The notes beneath the pieces were generated by a model that was not told the origin of the DNA, did no database searches, and was given only the letters and a program-made list of their open reading frames with translations. Both the position numbers and the translations under genes were made by a program. This document shows, piece after piece, positions 43,871 through 51,927 of a stretch of DNA of 64,000 bases. Where the stretch lies: the NCBI RefSeq assembly GCF_041821025.1, contig NZ_JBGUAY010000005.1, positions 124,001-188,000 of the forward strand. The letters run 5' to 3'. Source of the DNA: Egicoccus sp. AB-alg6-2 (GTDB taxonomy: Bacteria > Actinomycetota > Nitriliruptoria > Nitriliruptorales > Nitriliruptoraceae). The first letter of the stretch is position 1. Each line of letters opens with the position of its first letter.

Positions 43871-44974
43871 TCAGCCCTTCGGGTCGCGCTCGACGAACGG
43901 GGGCTTGACCACCTCGAAGGGCACCGGCGTCCCGCGGACGTCCACGACCACCCTCGTGCCGGCGTCGACGTCCCGCGCCAGCAGCGCCAGACCGATGCCG
44001 ACGCCGGCGGTCGGCGAGAAGGATCCCGAGGTCACCCGCCCCACGTCGCGCTCGCCGGCCAGCACCCGCATACCGGCCCGCGGCGGGCGCCGGCCCTCGC
44101 CACGAAGACCCCACAGTCGCCGCTGCGTGCCGGCCTCCTCGGCGGCCACCAGCGCATCACGGCCGACGAAGTCGCCGCGGTCGAGCTTGACCGCCCAGCC
44201 CAGGCGCGCCTCGCCGGGAAGGACGTCGGTCGACAGGTCGTTGCCGTGCAGCGGGTAGCCCATCTCCAGGCGGAGGGTGTCGCGGGCGCCCAGGCCGCAC
44301 GGTGTCGCGCCCGCATCGAGCATCGCCTGCCACACACCGGCGGCCAGGGGTCCGGGAACGACCAGCTCGGCGCCCACCTCGCCCGTGTAACCGGTCCGGC
44401 AGAGGTAGACGGAGCCGCCCGCCAACGGCACCTCCACGACGCCCAGATAGGGGACGTCCGTCGGGTCGAAGCCACTGCCCAGGGCCCGACACGCCACGGT
44501 CAGGGTGTCCAGCGAACGCGGCCCCTGGACGGCGACGATGGCCCATTCGGCGCTCTCGTCGACGACCTCGACGTCGCGGCCGCGGCCCTGCTCCCGCAAG
44601 CGGCCGACGACGGCGGCGGTGTTGGCCGCGTTCGGGACCGTCATCCAACGGTCGTCGGCGAGGCGGTAGACGATCAGGTCGTCGACGATCCCACCACGCT
44701 CGTCGCAGCACAGGGTGTACTGCGAGGTGCCGTCGTCGAGCCGCGCGGGGTCGTTGGTGAAGCTGGCGGCGATGGTGGCCTGCGCGTCGGGACCCTCGAC
44801 GAAGACGGTGCCGAGGTGCGACACGTCGAAGACCCCGACGTCGGTGCGGACCGCCTCGTGCTCGGCCACCGTGCCGGTGAACTGCAAGGGCATGGACCAG
44901 CCCGCGAACGGGGCCAGCTTCGCGCCGCTGGCCACGTGGTGGGCCGTGAGCGGCGTGGGGCGCGGGTCGGTCAC
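43871..44974 (-). CDS. gcvT: Aminomethyltransferase, glycine cleavage T-protein
   Basis: Takes the aminomethyl group from the lipoyl arm of H-protein to tetrahydrofolate. 367 residues: PLTAHHVASGAKLAPFAGWSMP, VFDVSHLGTVFVEG with the catalytic-region Asp, and LGARDTLRLEMGYPLHGNDL. GTG 44974 preferred because GAGGAG stands seven bases upstream; ATG 44980 has it too close. gcvP and gcvH are not seen here, but lipoate synthesis genes follow across a 264-base divergent gap. Confidence 0.93.
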   Translation of the reverse strand: MTDPRPTPLTAHHVASGAKLAPFAGWSMPLQFTGTVAEHEAVRTDVGVFDVSHLGTVFVEGPDAQATIAASFTNDPARLDDGTSQYTLCCDERGGIVDDLIVYRLADDRWMTVPNAANTAAVVGRLREQGRGRDVEVVDESAEWAIVAVQGPRSLDTLTVACRALGSGFDPTDVPYLGVVEVPLAGGSVYLCRTGYTGEVGAELVVPGPLAAGVWQAMLDAGATPCGLGARDTLRLEMGYPLHGNDLSTDVLPGEARLGWAVKLDRGDFVGRDALVAAEEAGTQRRLWGLRGEGRRPPRAGMRVLAGERDVGRVTSGSFSPTAGVGIGLALLARDVDAGTRVVVDVRGTPVPFEVVKPPFVERDPKG

Positions 44975-45238
44975 GAACATGCTCCTCGCGGCGTGCGGGG
45001 CGGTCACCGTAGCCCGCCCCGCGGCCGGGTCGTCGTCTGCAGGTGCCAGCGGCCGTCCGCTAGGTTCGGCGCCGACGCGCGCGTCAGTGCAACCGCTTCG
45101 CCGGACGCGGCCGAGCCCCGCCGCAGCGAGTTCGTGCTGACCCGAGCGCCCACCCGGGAAAGGCCCCCGCTTCTCCCGCCGACCGTCCCCCGCGGCGCCG
45201 ACGACCATCGTGCCCGCGCACACGAGGAGATCCCCCAC

Positions 45239-47116
45239 GTGGCCACCGAGGTCGAACTGCCCCAGCTGGGCGAGTCCGTCACCGAGGGCGTCATCACCGC
45301 CTGGCTCGTCGAGGTCGGTGACGAGGTCGACGTCGACCAACCGATCGTCGAGATCTCGACCGACAAGGTCGACACCGAGATCCCCTCCCCCGTCGCCGGC
45401 ACCGTGCAGGAGCTGAAGGCGAACGTCGACGACACCATCGAGGTCGGCCAGGTCATCGCCGTCATCGGCGAAGGCGCCACCGGCGGCTCGGACGACGGCG
45501 GCGACGCCGGCGCCGACACGGACGCCGCCACCGGCGACGACCAGCAGGTGGCCCCCGAGCCCGAGCCCACCGAACAGGGCCAGGACGCGTCGGCGCAGGG
45601 CGCACCCGCCTCCGGCGGCGGCGAGTACGTCGGCGGCGCCGGCGGCACGCCGACCGGCCCGTCCGGCGGGGAACAGCCCTCCGGTGCGCGGATCCAGAGG
45701 GGCACCGACCACGACGTCGACCTCATCGTGCTCGGTGGGGGGACCGGCGGCTACTCGACCGCGCTGAGGGCCGCGCAACTCGGGCTCGAGGTCGCCCTCG
45801 TGGAGAAGGACAAGGTCGGCGGCACCTGCCTGCACTGGGGCTGCATCCCGACCAAGGCCGTGCTCCAGACCGCCGAGGTGGCCGAGACCGCGCAGGACGC
45901 CGCCGACTTCGGCGTCACGCTCGACTACCAGGGCATCGAGGTGAAGGCGCTCAACGCCCACAAGGACGCCGTGGTCGACAAGATGTGGAAGGGACTGCAG
46001 GGGGCGCTGAAGGGCCGCGGTGTCGAGACCGTCGCCGGCACCGGCAGGCTGACCGCGAAGGACACCGTCGAGGTCACCGGCGAAGGCGGCGAGACGCGCA
46101 CCATCAAGGCGCCGGCGATCGTGGTCGCCACCGGCTCCGCCCCCCGCGAGCTGCCGTTCGCGAGGTTCGACGGCAAGCGCATCATCTCCTCGGACCACGC
46201 GCTCAACCTCACCAAGCTGCCGAAGAAGGCCATCGTCCTCGGCTCCGGCGCCGTCGGCATGGAGTTCGCGACCGCCTGGAACGCGTTCGGGGTCGAGGTG
46301 ACGGTCGTCGAACTCGAGGACCGGCTGCTGCCGCTCGAGGACGCCGATGCCTCCAAGGAGATCGAGCGCGCGTTCCGCAAGCGTGGCATCACCGCGATGA
46401 CGTCCGCGAAGTTGTCCGAGGTCAACGCCACCTCGCGCTCGGTGACCTGCAAGGTCGAGACGAAGAAGGGTGTCGAGGAACTGAAGGCGGACCTGCTGCT
46501 GGTCGCCGTCGGACGCCGCACGGTCACCGAGGACGCCGGGCTCGAGGACGTCGGGGTCGAGATCGACGAGCGCGGCTTCGTGGCCGTCGACGAGTACTGC
46601 CGGACCTCCGTCGAGGGTGTCTGGGCCGTCGGCGACGTGATTCCGACGCTCGGGCTGGCACACGCCTCGTTCGCCGAGGGCATGCTGGTCGCCGATCAGC
46701 TCGCCGGCCTCGAGGTCCTGCCCATCGACTACAAGGGCGTCCCACGCGTCACCTACTCCCACCCCGAGGTCGCGTCGGTCGGCTACACCGAGGCCCAGGC
46801 CAAAGACGCCGGCTTCGAGGTCGTGCTCGAGAAGTACCCGTTCCAGGCGCTGGGTCGTGCCGCCATGGTCAAGGCCACCGGCATGATCAAGCTGGTCGCG
46901 GAGAAGGACGACGACGCCGAGGGCGGCGCCGGCCGCGTCCTGGGCGTCCACATCGTCGGCCCGCGGGCGACCGACCTCATCGCCGAGGGCCAGCTGATCT
47001 ACAACTGGGAGGCGCTGCCCACCGACGTGGCGCACCTCGTCCACGCCCACCCGTCGTTCAGCGAGGCGATCGGCGAGGCGCACCTCGCGCTGGCCGGCCG
47101 CGCGCTGCACGGCTGA
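45239..47116 (+). CDS. lpd: Dihydrolipoyl dehydrogenase with N-terminal lipoyl domain
   Basis: 625 residues. Residues 1-80 are a lipoyl domain with the modified Lys in EISTDKVDTEIPSP, then an acidic Gly/Asp/Ala linker, then a complete E3 from ~160: FAD loop VLGGGTGGYSTAL, redox pair GGTCLHWGCIPTKAV, NAD loop LGSGAVGMEFA, AVGDVI, and the C-terminal His-Glu pair in HAHPSFSEAIGEAHL. Reoxidises dihydrolipoyl groups for 2-oxoacid dehydrogenase and glycine cleavage. GTG 45239 with GAGGAG upstream. Lipoyl-E3 fusions are known but uncommon. Confidence 0.95.
   Translation: MATEVELPQLGESVTEGVITAWLVEVGDEVDVDQPIVEISTDKVDTEIPSPVAGTVQELKANVDDTIEVGQVIAVIGEGATGGSDDGGDAGADTDAATGDDQQVAPEPEPTEQGQDASAQGAPASGGGEYVGGAGGTPTGPSGGEQPSGARIQRGTDHDVDLIVLGGGTGGYSTALRAAQLGLEVALVEKDKVGGTCLHWGCIPTKAVLQTAEVAETAQDAADFGVTLDYQGIEVKALNAHKDAVVDKMWKGLQGALKGRGVETVAGTGRLTAKDTVEVTGEGGETRTIKAPAIVVATGSAPRELPFARFDGKRIISSDHALNLTKLPKKAIVLGSGAVGMEFATAWNAFGVEVTVVELEDRLLPLEDADASKEIERAFRKRGITAMTSAKLSEVNATSRSVTCKVETKKGVEELKADLLLVAVGRRTVTEDAGLEDVGVEIDERGFVAVDEYCRTSVEGVWAVGDVIPTLGLAHASFAEGMLVADQLAGLEVLPIDYKGVPRVTYSHPEVASVGYTEAQAKDAGFEVVLEKYPFQALGRAAMVKATGMIKLVAEKDDDAEGGAGRVLGVHIVGPRATDLIAEGQLIYNWEALPTDVAHLVHAHPSFSEAIGEAHLALAGRALHG
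45248..45519 (+). repeat. Copy 1 of a 272-bp lipoyl-domain duplication
   Basis: Bases 45248-45519 (in lpd) match 47183-47454 (in the E2 gene) at an offset of 1935 with only three differences seen by eye, all at third codon positions. Even wobble bases are shared, which points to recent duplication or gene conversion. Confidence 0.93.
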
Positions 47117-47176
47117 GGCGACCAAGTCGTCCGTCGTCGTCGCGACGTCGGACCCACACCGCACAGGAGAGCACCC

Positions 47177-48604
47177 GTGGCCGAGGTGGAGCTGCCCCAG
47201 CTGGGCGAGTCCGTCACCGAGGGCGTCATCACCGCCTGGCTCGTCGAGGTCGGTGACGAGGTCGACGTCGACCAACCGATCGTCGAGATCTCGACCGACA
47301 AGGTCGACACCGAGATCCCCTCCCCCGTCGCCGGCACCGTGCAGGAACTGAAGGCGAACGTCGACGACACCATCGAGGTCGGCCAGGTCATCGCCGTCAT
47401 CGGCGAAGGCGCCACCGGCGGCTCGGACGACGGCGGCGACGCCGGCGCCGACACCGACACGGACAGCGGCGACCAGGCCGCGGCGGACGACGAACCGACG
47501 GCCGACACCGAGCCGGAGGCAGACACCCAGCCGCCGGCGGAACCTGGACCGGCCAAGGCCGCGTCACCCAAGCCGGCACCCAGCGCCTCGACGGACGGTG
47601 GCGGCACCGCCGGTGAGAAGGCACTGACCTCGCCGTTGGTGCGGCGGCTGCTGCGCGAGGCCGGGTTGTCGACCTCGCAGGTCCAGGGCAGCGGACCCGG
47701 CGGGCGCATCACGCGTGAGGACGCCGAGCGCGCCGTGGCCAGTGGCGGCGAAGGGGCTCCGGCAGCTGCGGGCCAACCGGCGGCCGCGCCAGCCGCTGGC
47801 ACGGTGGCACCGCCTCCGGCACCCGCCGCGCCCAGCGACCGCAAGCGGCCCGAGGCCTCCCCGTTGCAGATCGACTTCGGCGGTCAGCGCGAGGTCACCC
47901 AGGAGCTCTCGCGGGTCCGCAAGGCGACGGCCAAGGCCATGATGACCGCGATGCAGACCACGGCGCAGCTCACCGCTGCGGTCGAGGTCGACGTCACCTC
48001 GATCATGCACCTGCGCGCCGCCTACAAGGACGCGTTCAAGGCCAAGGAGGGGGTCAGCCTCTCGCCGCTGCCGATCATCTCCCGCGCCGTGTGCATGGTG
48101 CTGCCGCGCCACCCGGCGCTCAACAGCACCATCGACATGGACTCGGGAACGGCGACGTTCCACAACTTCATCAACCTCGGCATGGCGGTGGACACCGAGG
48201 CCGGGCTGCTGGTCCCCAACGTCAAGGACGCACAGGACCTGACCGTGCCCGGACTCGCGCGCCGCATCGGCGACATCGCCGGGCGGGCCCGGTCGAAGAA
48301 GCTGCAGCCCGACGACATCTCGGGCGCGACGTTCACCATCACCAACACCGGCTCGCGCGGCACCCTGTGGGACACCCCGATCTTCACGCCACCGCAGGTC
48401 GCCATCCTGGCCACCTGCGCCATCGAGAAGCGCGCGGTCGTGGTTTCCGACGCCTACGGCGACTCCATCGCGATCCGGTGGATGACCTACCTGTGCCTGA
48501 GCTACGACCACCGGATGGTCGACGGCGCCGACACCGCGCGGTTCCTGCAGGACCTCAAGTACACGCTCGAGACCCACGACTTCACGCCGGAGCTCGGGCT
48601 CTAG
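47177..48604 (+). CDS. Dihydrolipoamide acyltransferase, E2 of a 2-oxoacid dehydrogenase (SucB-like)
   Basis: 475 residues: one lipoyl domain (1-78, Lys in TDKVDTEIP), a Pro/Ala/Asp linker, the E3/E1-binding domain SPLVRRLLREAGLSTSQVQG around 150-186, a second linker, and the catalytic core with active-site His in YDHRMVDGADTARF and the earlier TGSRGTLWDTPIF. Could serve 2-oxoglutarate, pyruvate or branched-chain complexes; no E1 gene lies nearby. GTG start 60 bases after lpd. Likely an operon lpd-E2-lipB-lipA. Confidence 0.93.
   Translation: MAEVELPQLGESVTEGVITAWLVEVGDEVDVDQPIVEISTDKVDTEIPSPVAGTVQELKANVDDTIEVGQVIAVIGEGATGGSDDGGDAGADTDTDSGDQAAADDEPTADTEPEADTQPPAEPGPAKAASPKPAPSASTDGGGTAGEKALTSPLVRRLLREAGLSTSQVQGSGPGGRITREDAERAVASGGEGAPAAAGQPAAAPAAGTVAPPPAPAAPSDRKRPEASPLQIDFGGQREVTQELSRVRKATAKAMMTAMQTTAQLTAAVEVDVTSIMHLRAAYKDAFKAKEGVSLSPLPIISRAVCMVLPRHPALNSTIDMDSGTATFHNFINLGMAVDTEAGLLVPNVKDAQDLTVPGLARRIGDIAGRARSKKLQPDDISGATFTITNTGSRGTLWDTPIFTPPQVAILATCAIEKRAVVVSDAYGDSIAIRWMTYLCLSYDHRMVDGADTARFLQDLKYTLETHDFTPELGL
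47183..47454 (+). repeat. Copy 2 of the 272-bp lipoyl-domain duplication
   Basis: Partner of 45248-45519. The match stops shortly before the acidic linker sequences diverge, so the copied unit is the domain plus the start of its linker. Confidence 0.93.
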
Positions 48605-48612
48605 GAGTTCTC

Positions 48613-49365
48613 GTGGACGAGCTCGCCCCGTCTCGACGCCCCGCCGCCGACCCGCGTTCCCTGCGGGCCGCCGGCGGGGCGCCGTTGGCGGTCCTGCGGC
48701 CGGGCACGGTCCCTTACCCGCTGGCGTGGGACTGGCAGCGGCGGCTTGCGCAGGCACGCGCCGACGGGGCGCTCGAACGCGACGTCGTCGTGCTCCTCGA
48801 GCATCCTCCGGTGTACACGCTGGGCCGCCGGGCCGATCGCACCAACCTGCTGTTCGACGAGGCGACCCTGCGGCGGCGAGGCATCGAGGTGGTGCCCGTC
48901 GACCGCGGCGGGGACGTGACCTACCACGGCCCCGGGCAGCTGGTCGGCTATCCGATCCTGCAGCTGGTCGGCATGCGCGTCGTGGACTACGTCCGGGCGC
49001 TCGAGGAGATCCTGATCCGCGCCCTCGCCGAGGTCGGCGTCACCGGTGCACGTTCGCCGGGCTACACCGGGGTGTGGGTCGGCGACGAGAAGGTCGGCGC
49101 GATCGGTGTGCGGATGTCGGCCGGCCGGGTCACCACGCACGGGTTCGCGCTCAACGTGCGGCCCGACCTCGACGACTTCACCGGCATCGTGCCGTGCGGG
49201 ATCGCCGATCGCGGCGTGTGCTCGCTGGCCAGCCTCGGTGTCGAGGTCACGGTCGACGACATGGCCGACCGGATCGAGGCGGCCATGACGCAGGTGCTCG
49301 GCGCTACCCTCGAACCGACCTCCCTGGACTCCCTTCTCCCCTCGATCTCGAAGGTCGCCTCGTGA
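48613..49365 (+). CDS. lipB: Octanoyl-[ACP]:protein N-octanoyltransferase LipB
   Basis: Moves octanoate from acyl-carrier protein to lipoyl domains. 250 residues: PVYTLGRRADRTN, the signature VDRGGDVTYHGPGQLVGYP, Lys in GVWVGDEKVGAIGVR, and the catalytic Cys region GIVPCGIADRGVCSLAS. GTG start with AGGAG five bases upstream, nine bases after the E2 stop. Its stop overlaps lipA (GTGA). ~20 extra N-terminal residues (Arg/Pro/Ala) look unstructured. Confidence 0.96.
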   Translation: MDELAPSRRPAADPRSLRAAGGAPLAVLRPGTVPYPLAWDWQRRLAQARADGALERDVVVLLEHPPVYTLGRRADRTNLLFDEATLRRRGIEVVPVDRGGDVTYHGPGQLVGYPILQLVGMRVVDYVRALEEILIRALAEVGVTGARSPGYTGVWVGDEKVGAIGVRMSAGRVTTHGFALNVRPDLDDFTGIVPCGIADRGVCSLASLGVEVTVDDMADRIEAAMTQVLGATLEPTSLDSLLPSISKVAS

Positions 49366-50399
49366 CCGATCGACCCGTCGTCCCGCCCGGTGCTCGCACG
49401 CTGAACGTGGTGGGCCGCGAGCAGATCCAGCGCGCCGGCGTGGTTCGCAAGGCCATCGACACCTCGCTCCCGCAGGGTCGCAAGCCCGACTGGCTGAAGG
49501 TCAAGGCCAGCTTCGGTGACAACTTCAAGGACGTCACCAAGCTGATGGAGGGCCTCGAGCTCAACACGGTCTGTGCGCAGGCGCGCTGCCCCAACATCTA
49601 CGAATGCTGGGAGATGCGCGAGGCCACGTTCCTGATCGGCGGCGAGGACTGCACCCGTCGTTGCGGCTTCTGTCAGATCAAGACCGGCAAGCCCAAGGGC
49701 TACGACGTCGACGAGCCACGTCGCGTCGCCGAGGCGGTCGAGCACCTCGAACTGCGCTTCGCCGTGGTCACCATGGTGGCCCGCGACGACCTCGACGACT
49801 CGGGGGCCTGGTTGGTGGCCGAGACGATCCGCCAGATCCGTGCCCGCACCCCCGACGTCGGTGTGGAGGTGCTGCCCAGCGACTTCGGGTACGGGCACGA
49901 CCCGATGAAGGGCGCAGCCGCCCTCGAACAGGTCGTGGCGGCCGAGCCCGACGTGTTCGCCTTCAACCTCGAGACCACACGGCGACTGTTCCCCGTGATT
50001 CGGCCGTCGTTCGACTACGACCGGGGCCTGGAGTTCCTGTCGCTGGCCCGCGAACGTTTCCCCGCGACCACCGCGGTGAAGTCGAACCTGATCGCGGGGA
50101 TGGGCGAGACCGACGAGGAGATCCTCGCCTGCATGCGGGACCTGAAGGCGGCCGGCGTCAACACCCTCACCATCGGCCAGTACCTGCAGCCCTCGGCCAA
50201 CCACCTCCACCTCGACCGCTACGTTCCGCCCGAGGCGTTCGCGCGCTTCCGGGCCTACGGCGAGGACGAGCTCGGGTTCGACCACGTCGAGTCCGGCCCG
50301 ATGGTGCGCTCGAGCTACCACGCCGGGCAGCAGGCCATCGACGCGAAAGCGTGGGCGCCGTCCGCCGGTCAGCCCGGAGCTCCGCTGCCGATCGTGTGA
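49362..50399 (+). CDS. lipA: Lipoyl synthase LipA
   Basis: Radical-SAM enzyme inserting two sulfur atoms into the octanoyl chain. 345 residues: auxiliary-cluster Cys in VCAQARCPNIYECW, radical-SAM CTRRCGFCQIKTG, and the C-terminal R-S-S-Y motif VRSSYHAGQQA that ligates the auxiliary cluster. GTG start overlaps lipB by four bases. ErpA encoded at 37859 is a likely cluster donor. Confidence 0.97.
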   Translation: MTDRPVVPPGARTLNVVGREQIQRAGVVRKAIDTSLPQGRKPDWLKVKASFGDNFKDVTKLMEGLELNTVCAQARCPNIYECWEMREATFLIGGEDCTRRCGFCQIKTGKPKGYDVDEPRRVAEAVEHLELRFAVVTMVARDDLDDSGAWLVAETIRQIRARTPDVGVEVLPSDFGYGHDPMKGAAALEQVVAAEPDVFAFNLETTRRLFPVIRPSFDYDRGLEFLSLARERFPATTAVKSNLIAGMGETDEEILACMRDLKAAGVNTLTIGQYLQPSANHLHLDRYVPPEAFARFRAYGEDELGFDHVESGPMVRSSYHAGQQAIDAKAWAPSAGQPGAPLPIV

Positions 50400-50565
50400 C
50401 GCCCGCGCGGCGCGCCCGTCCTCGACGATCGACCGGGTCGGGGGCATTGCGGCGTGCATGACGCCCCTCCACGCTGGGCGTGCCACGCCGTGAGGCGCCG
50501 CGACCAGCTCGTCGCTGGGCGGTGCCCTGCGGGCACGCCACGTCCGTGACGAGAGGGATCGCACC

Positions 50566-51738
50566 ATGGGAACGTCCGATGCACCGCACACGCGAGGCCG
50601 GGGAGGCGTCGCCATCGGTGCGGCACTCGCCCTCGCCGCCGTTCCTGCGGCCGCGCAGGCCCAGTCCTCGCCCTACGACCGTGGCATCGACGCGGCCTGC
50701 CAAGCTCGCGCCCAGGCCGCCGACCAGTTCGCCGACGTCGCTTCGGGTGACGCGCATGCCGGTGCCATCGGTTGTCTGTGGGTCTATCGCGCCGTGCACG
50801 GCCGGTTCGTCGACGGCCAGCAAATCTACGATCCCGCCGGCGCCGTCACCCGCCAGCAGATGGCGTCGTTCGTCGCAAACGCGCTCGATCGTCTCCCGGA
50901 CGCCGTCCACGCGCTGCCGCCCGCCAGCAACGGGCCGGACTTCGAGGACGCCGCCGCGATCAGCCAGGCGCACACGGACAACGTCGACCGGTTGCAGCAG
51001 GCCGGCATCATCGCCGGCCACCGCGACGGTTCGTTCCGTCCCGGGCTGACGATCGACCGGGCGCAGATGGCGGCCCTGCTCGCGCGCGCCATCGAAGACG
51101 TCATCGACGGCGAGCTTCCGCGGGCGGACGGGACGCCGTACGAGGACGTCGGCGGCGAGCATCGCGACAGCATCGAGAAGCTGACCGCGATCGGGGTGGT
51201 CCAGGGGCGCACCGCCGATCGCTACGAACCGGCTGCCACGACCACCCGGGCCCAGATGGCCACCATGCTCGCCCGCACACTCGACTACTTCGCCAGCGAG
51301 GGTCACCTCCACCCGGTCGCCTACGCCCCGGGCACGGCGGCAGCGAGCCTGGCGATCACCGACGTCGACACCGGGGCCCACACCGGCTTCGACCGCGTGA
51401 CGTTCACGCTCGAGGGGTCCGACGACCTCGCCGGCTGGGACGTCCGCTACGTCGACGAGGCCGTCGCGCAGGGCAGCGGACAGCACGTCGACGTCGACGG
51501 TGACGCCATCATCGAGGTGAACCTGACCGGGATGGCACTGCCGGGCGACACCGACGAGGAACGGTGGGACGAGGGGCGGATCCGCGTCGATGGTGCTGGC
51601 ATCGTCGAAATCGTCGACCTGAGCGTCTACGAGGGCCACCAACAGATCTTCATCGGCACGACCGGACACGTGCCCTTCACCGTCGACCGCCTGGCCGACC
51701 CCCAGCGGGTCTACCTCGACGTCACGCACGGTTCCTGA
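50566..51738 (+). CDS. Secreted SLH-domain protein with AMIN-like C-terminus
   Basis: 390 residues. Signal peptide of ~30 residues (VAIGAALALAAVPAAAQAQ). Three SLH repeats follow: QFADVASGDAHAGAI..., FEDAAAISQAHTDNV... with GIIAGHRDGSFRPG, and YEDVGGEHRDSIEKL... with GVVQGRTADRYEPA. The C-terminal ~130 residues resemble the actinobacterial AMIN-like beta domain (HTGFDRVTFTLEG, PFTVDRLADPQRVYLDV). Expected to be attached to the cell wall or an S-layer. ATG start; a strong stem-loop follows the stop. Confidence 0.87.
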   Translation: MGTSDAPHTRGRGGVAIGAALALAAVPAAAQAQSSPYDRGIDAACQARAQAADQFADVASGDAHAGAIGCLWVYRAVHGRFVDGQQIYDPAGAVTRQQMASFVANALDRLPDAVHALPPASNGPDFEDAAAISQAHTDNVDRLQQAGIIAGHRDGSFRPGLTIDRAQMAALLARAIEDVIDGELPRADGTPYEDVGGEHRDSIEKLTAIGVVQGRTADRYEPAATTTRAQMATMLARTLDYFASEGHLHPVAYAPGTAAASLAITDVDTGAHTGFDRVTFTLEGSDDLAGWDVRYVDEAVAQGSGQHVDVDGDAIIEVNLTGMALPGDTDEERWDEGRIRVDGAGIVEIVDLSVYEGHQQIFIGTTGHVPFTVDRLADPQRVYLDVTHGS

Positions 51739-51758
51739 CCGGCAGCGTTCGCACACGG

Positions 51759-51784
51759 GAGCCCGGGGCCGTCGCCCCGGGCTC
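51759..51784 (+). terminator. Stem-loop after the SLH gene
   Basis: GAGCCCGGGGC, loop CGTC, GCCCCGGGCTC: perfect 11-bp GC stem 20 bases after the stop, without a T-run. It separates the SLH gene from ppdK. Confidence 0.75.
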
Positions 51785-51927
51785 CGACGCGTGGGACCGG
51801 TAGCGGCCCGCGACAGGCCTTCGGACCCTGGGCCACCCGACCTGCACGGAGGAGACTCGGTCAAGCGCCGGACACGCCCCGGCACCGCAGGACGGCGTCG
51901 GGGTCACACCTCGTAGGAGGTCTCGAC

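Noticed and set aside
44975-45238. Glycine riboswitch before gcvT
   Set aside because: No paired aptamer structure or conserved core words could be seen on the minus strand, and the ribosome site sits directly before the start.
43871-47275. Open frame of 1134 codons on the minus strand running opposite lpd
   Set aside because: Only the gcvT part (up to 44974) shows family motifs. The rest is antisense to lpd and reads as Asp/Leu/Gly-rich shadow sequence of a GC-rich gene.
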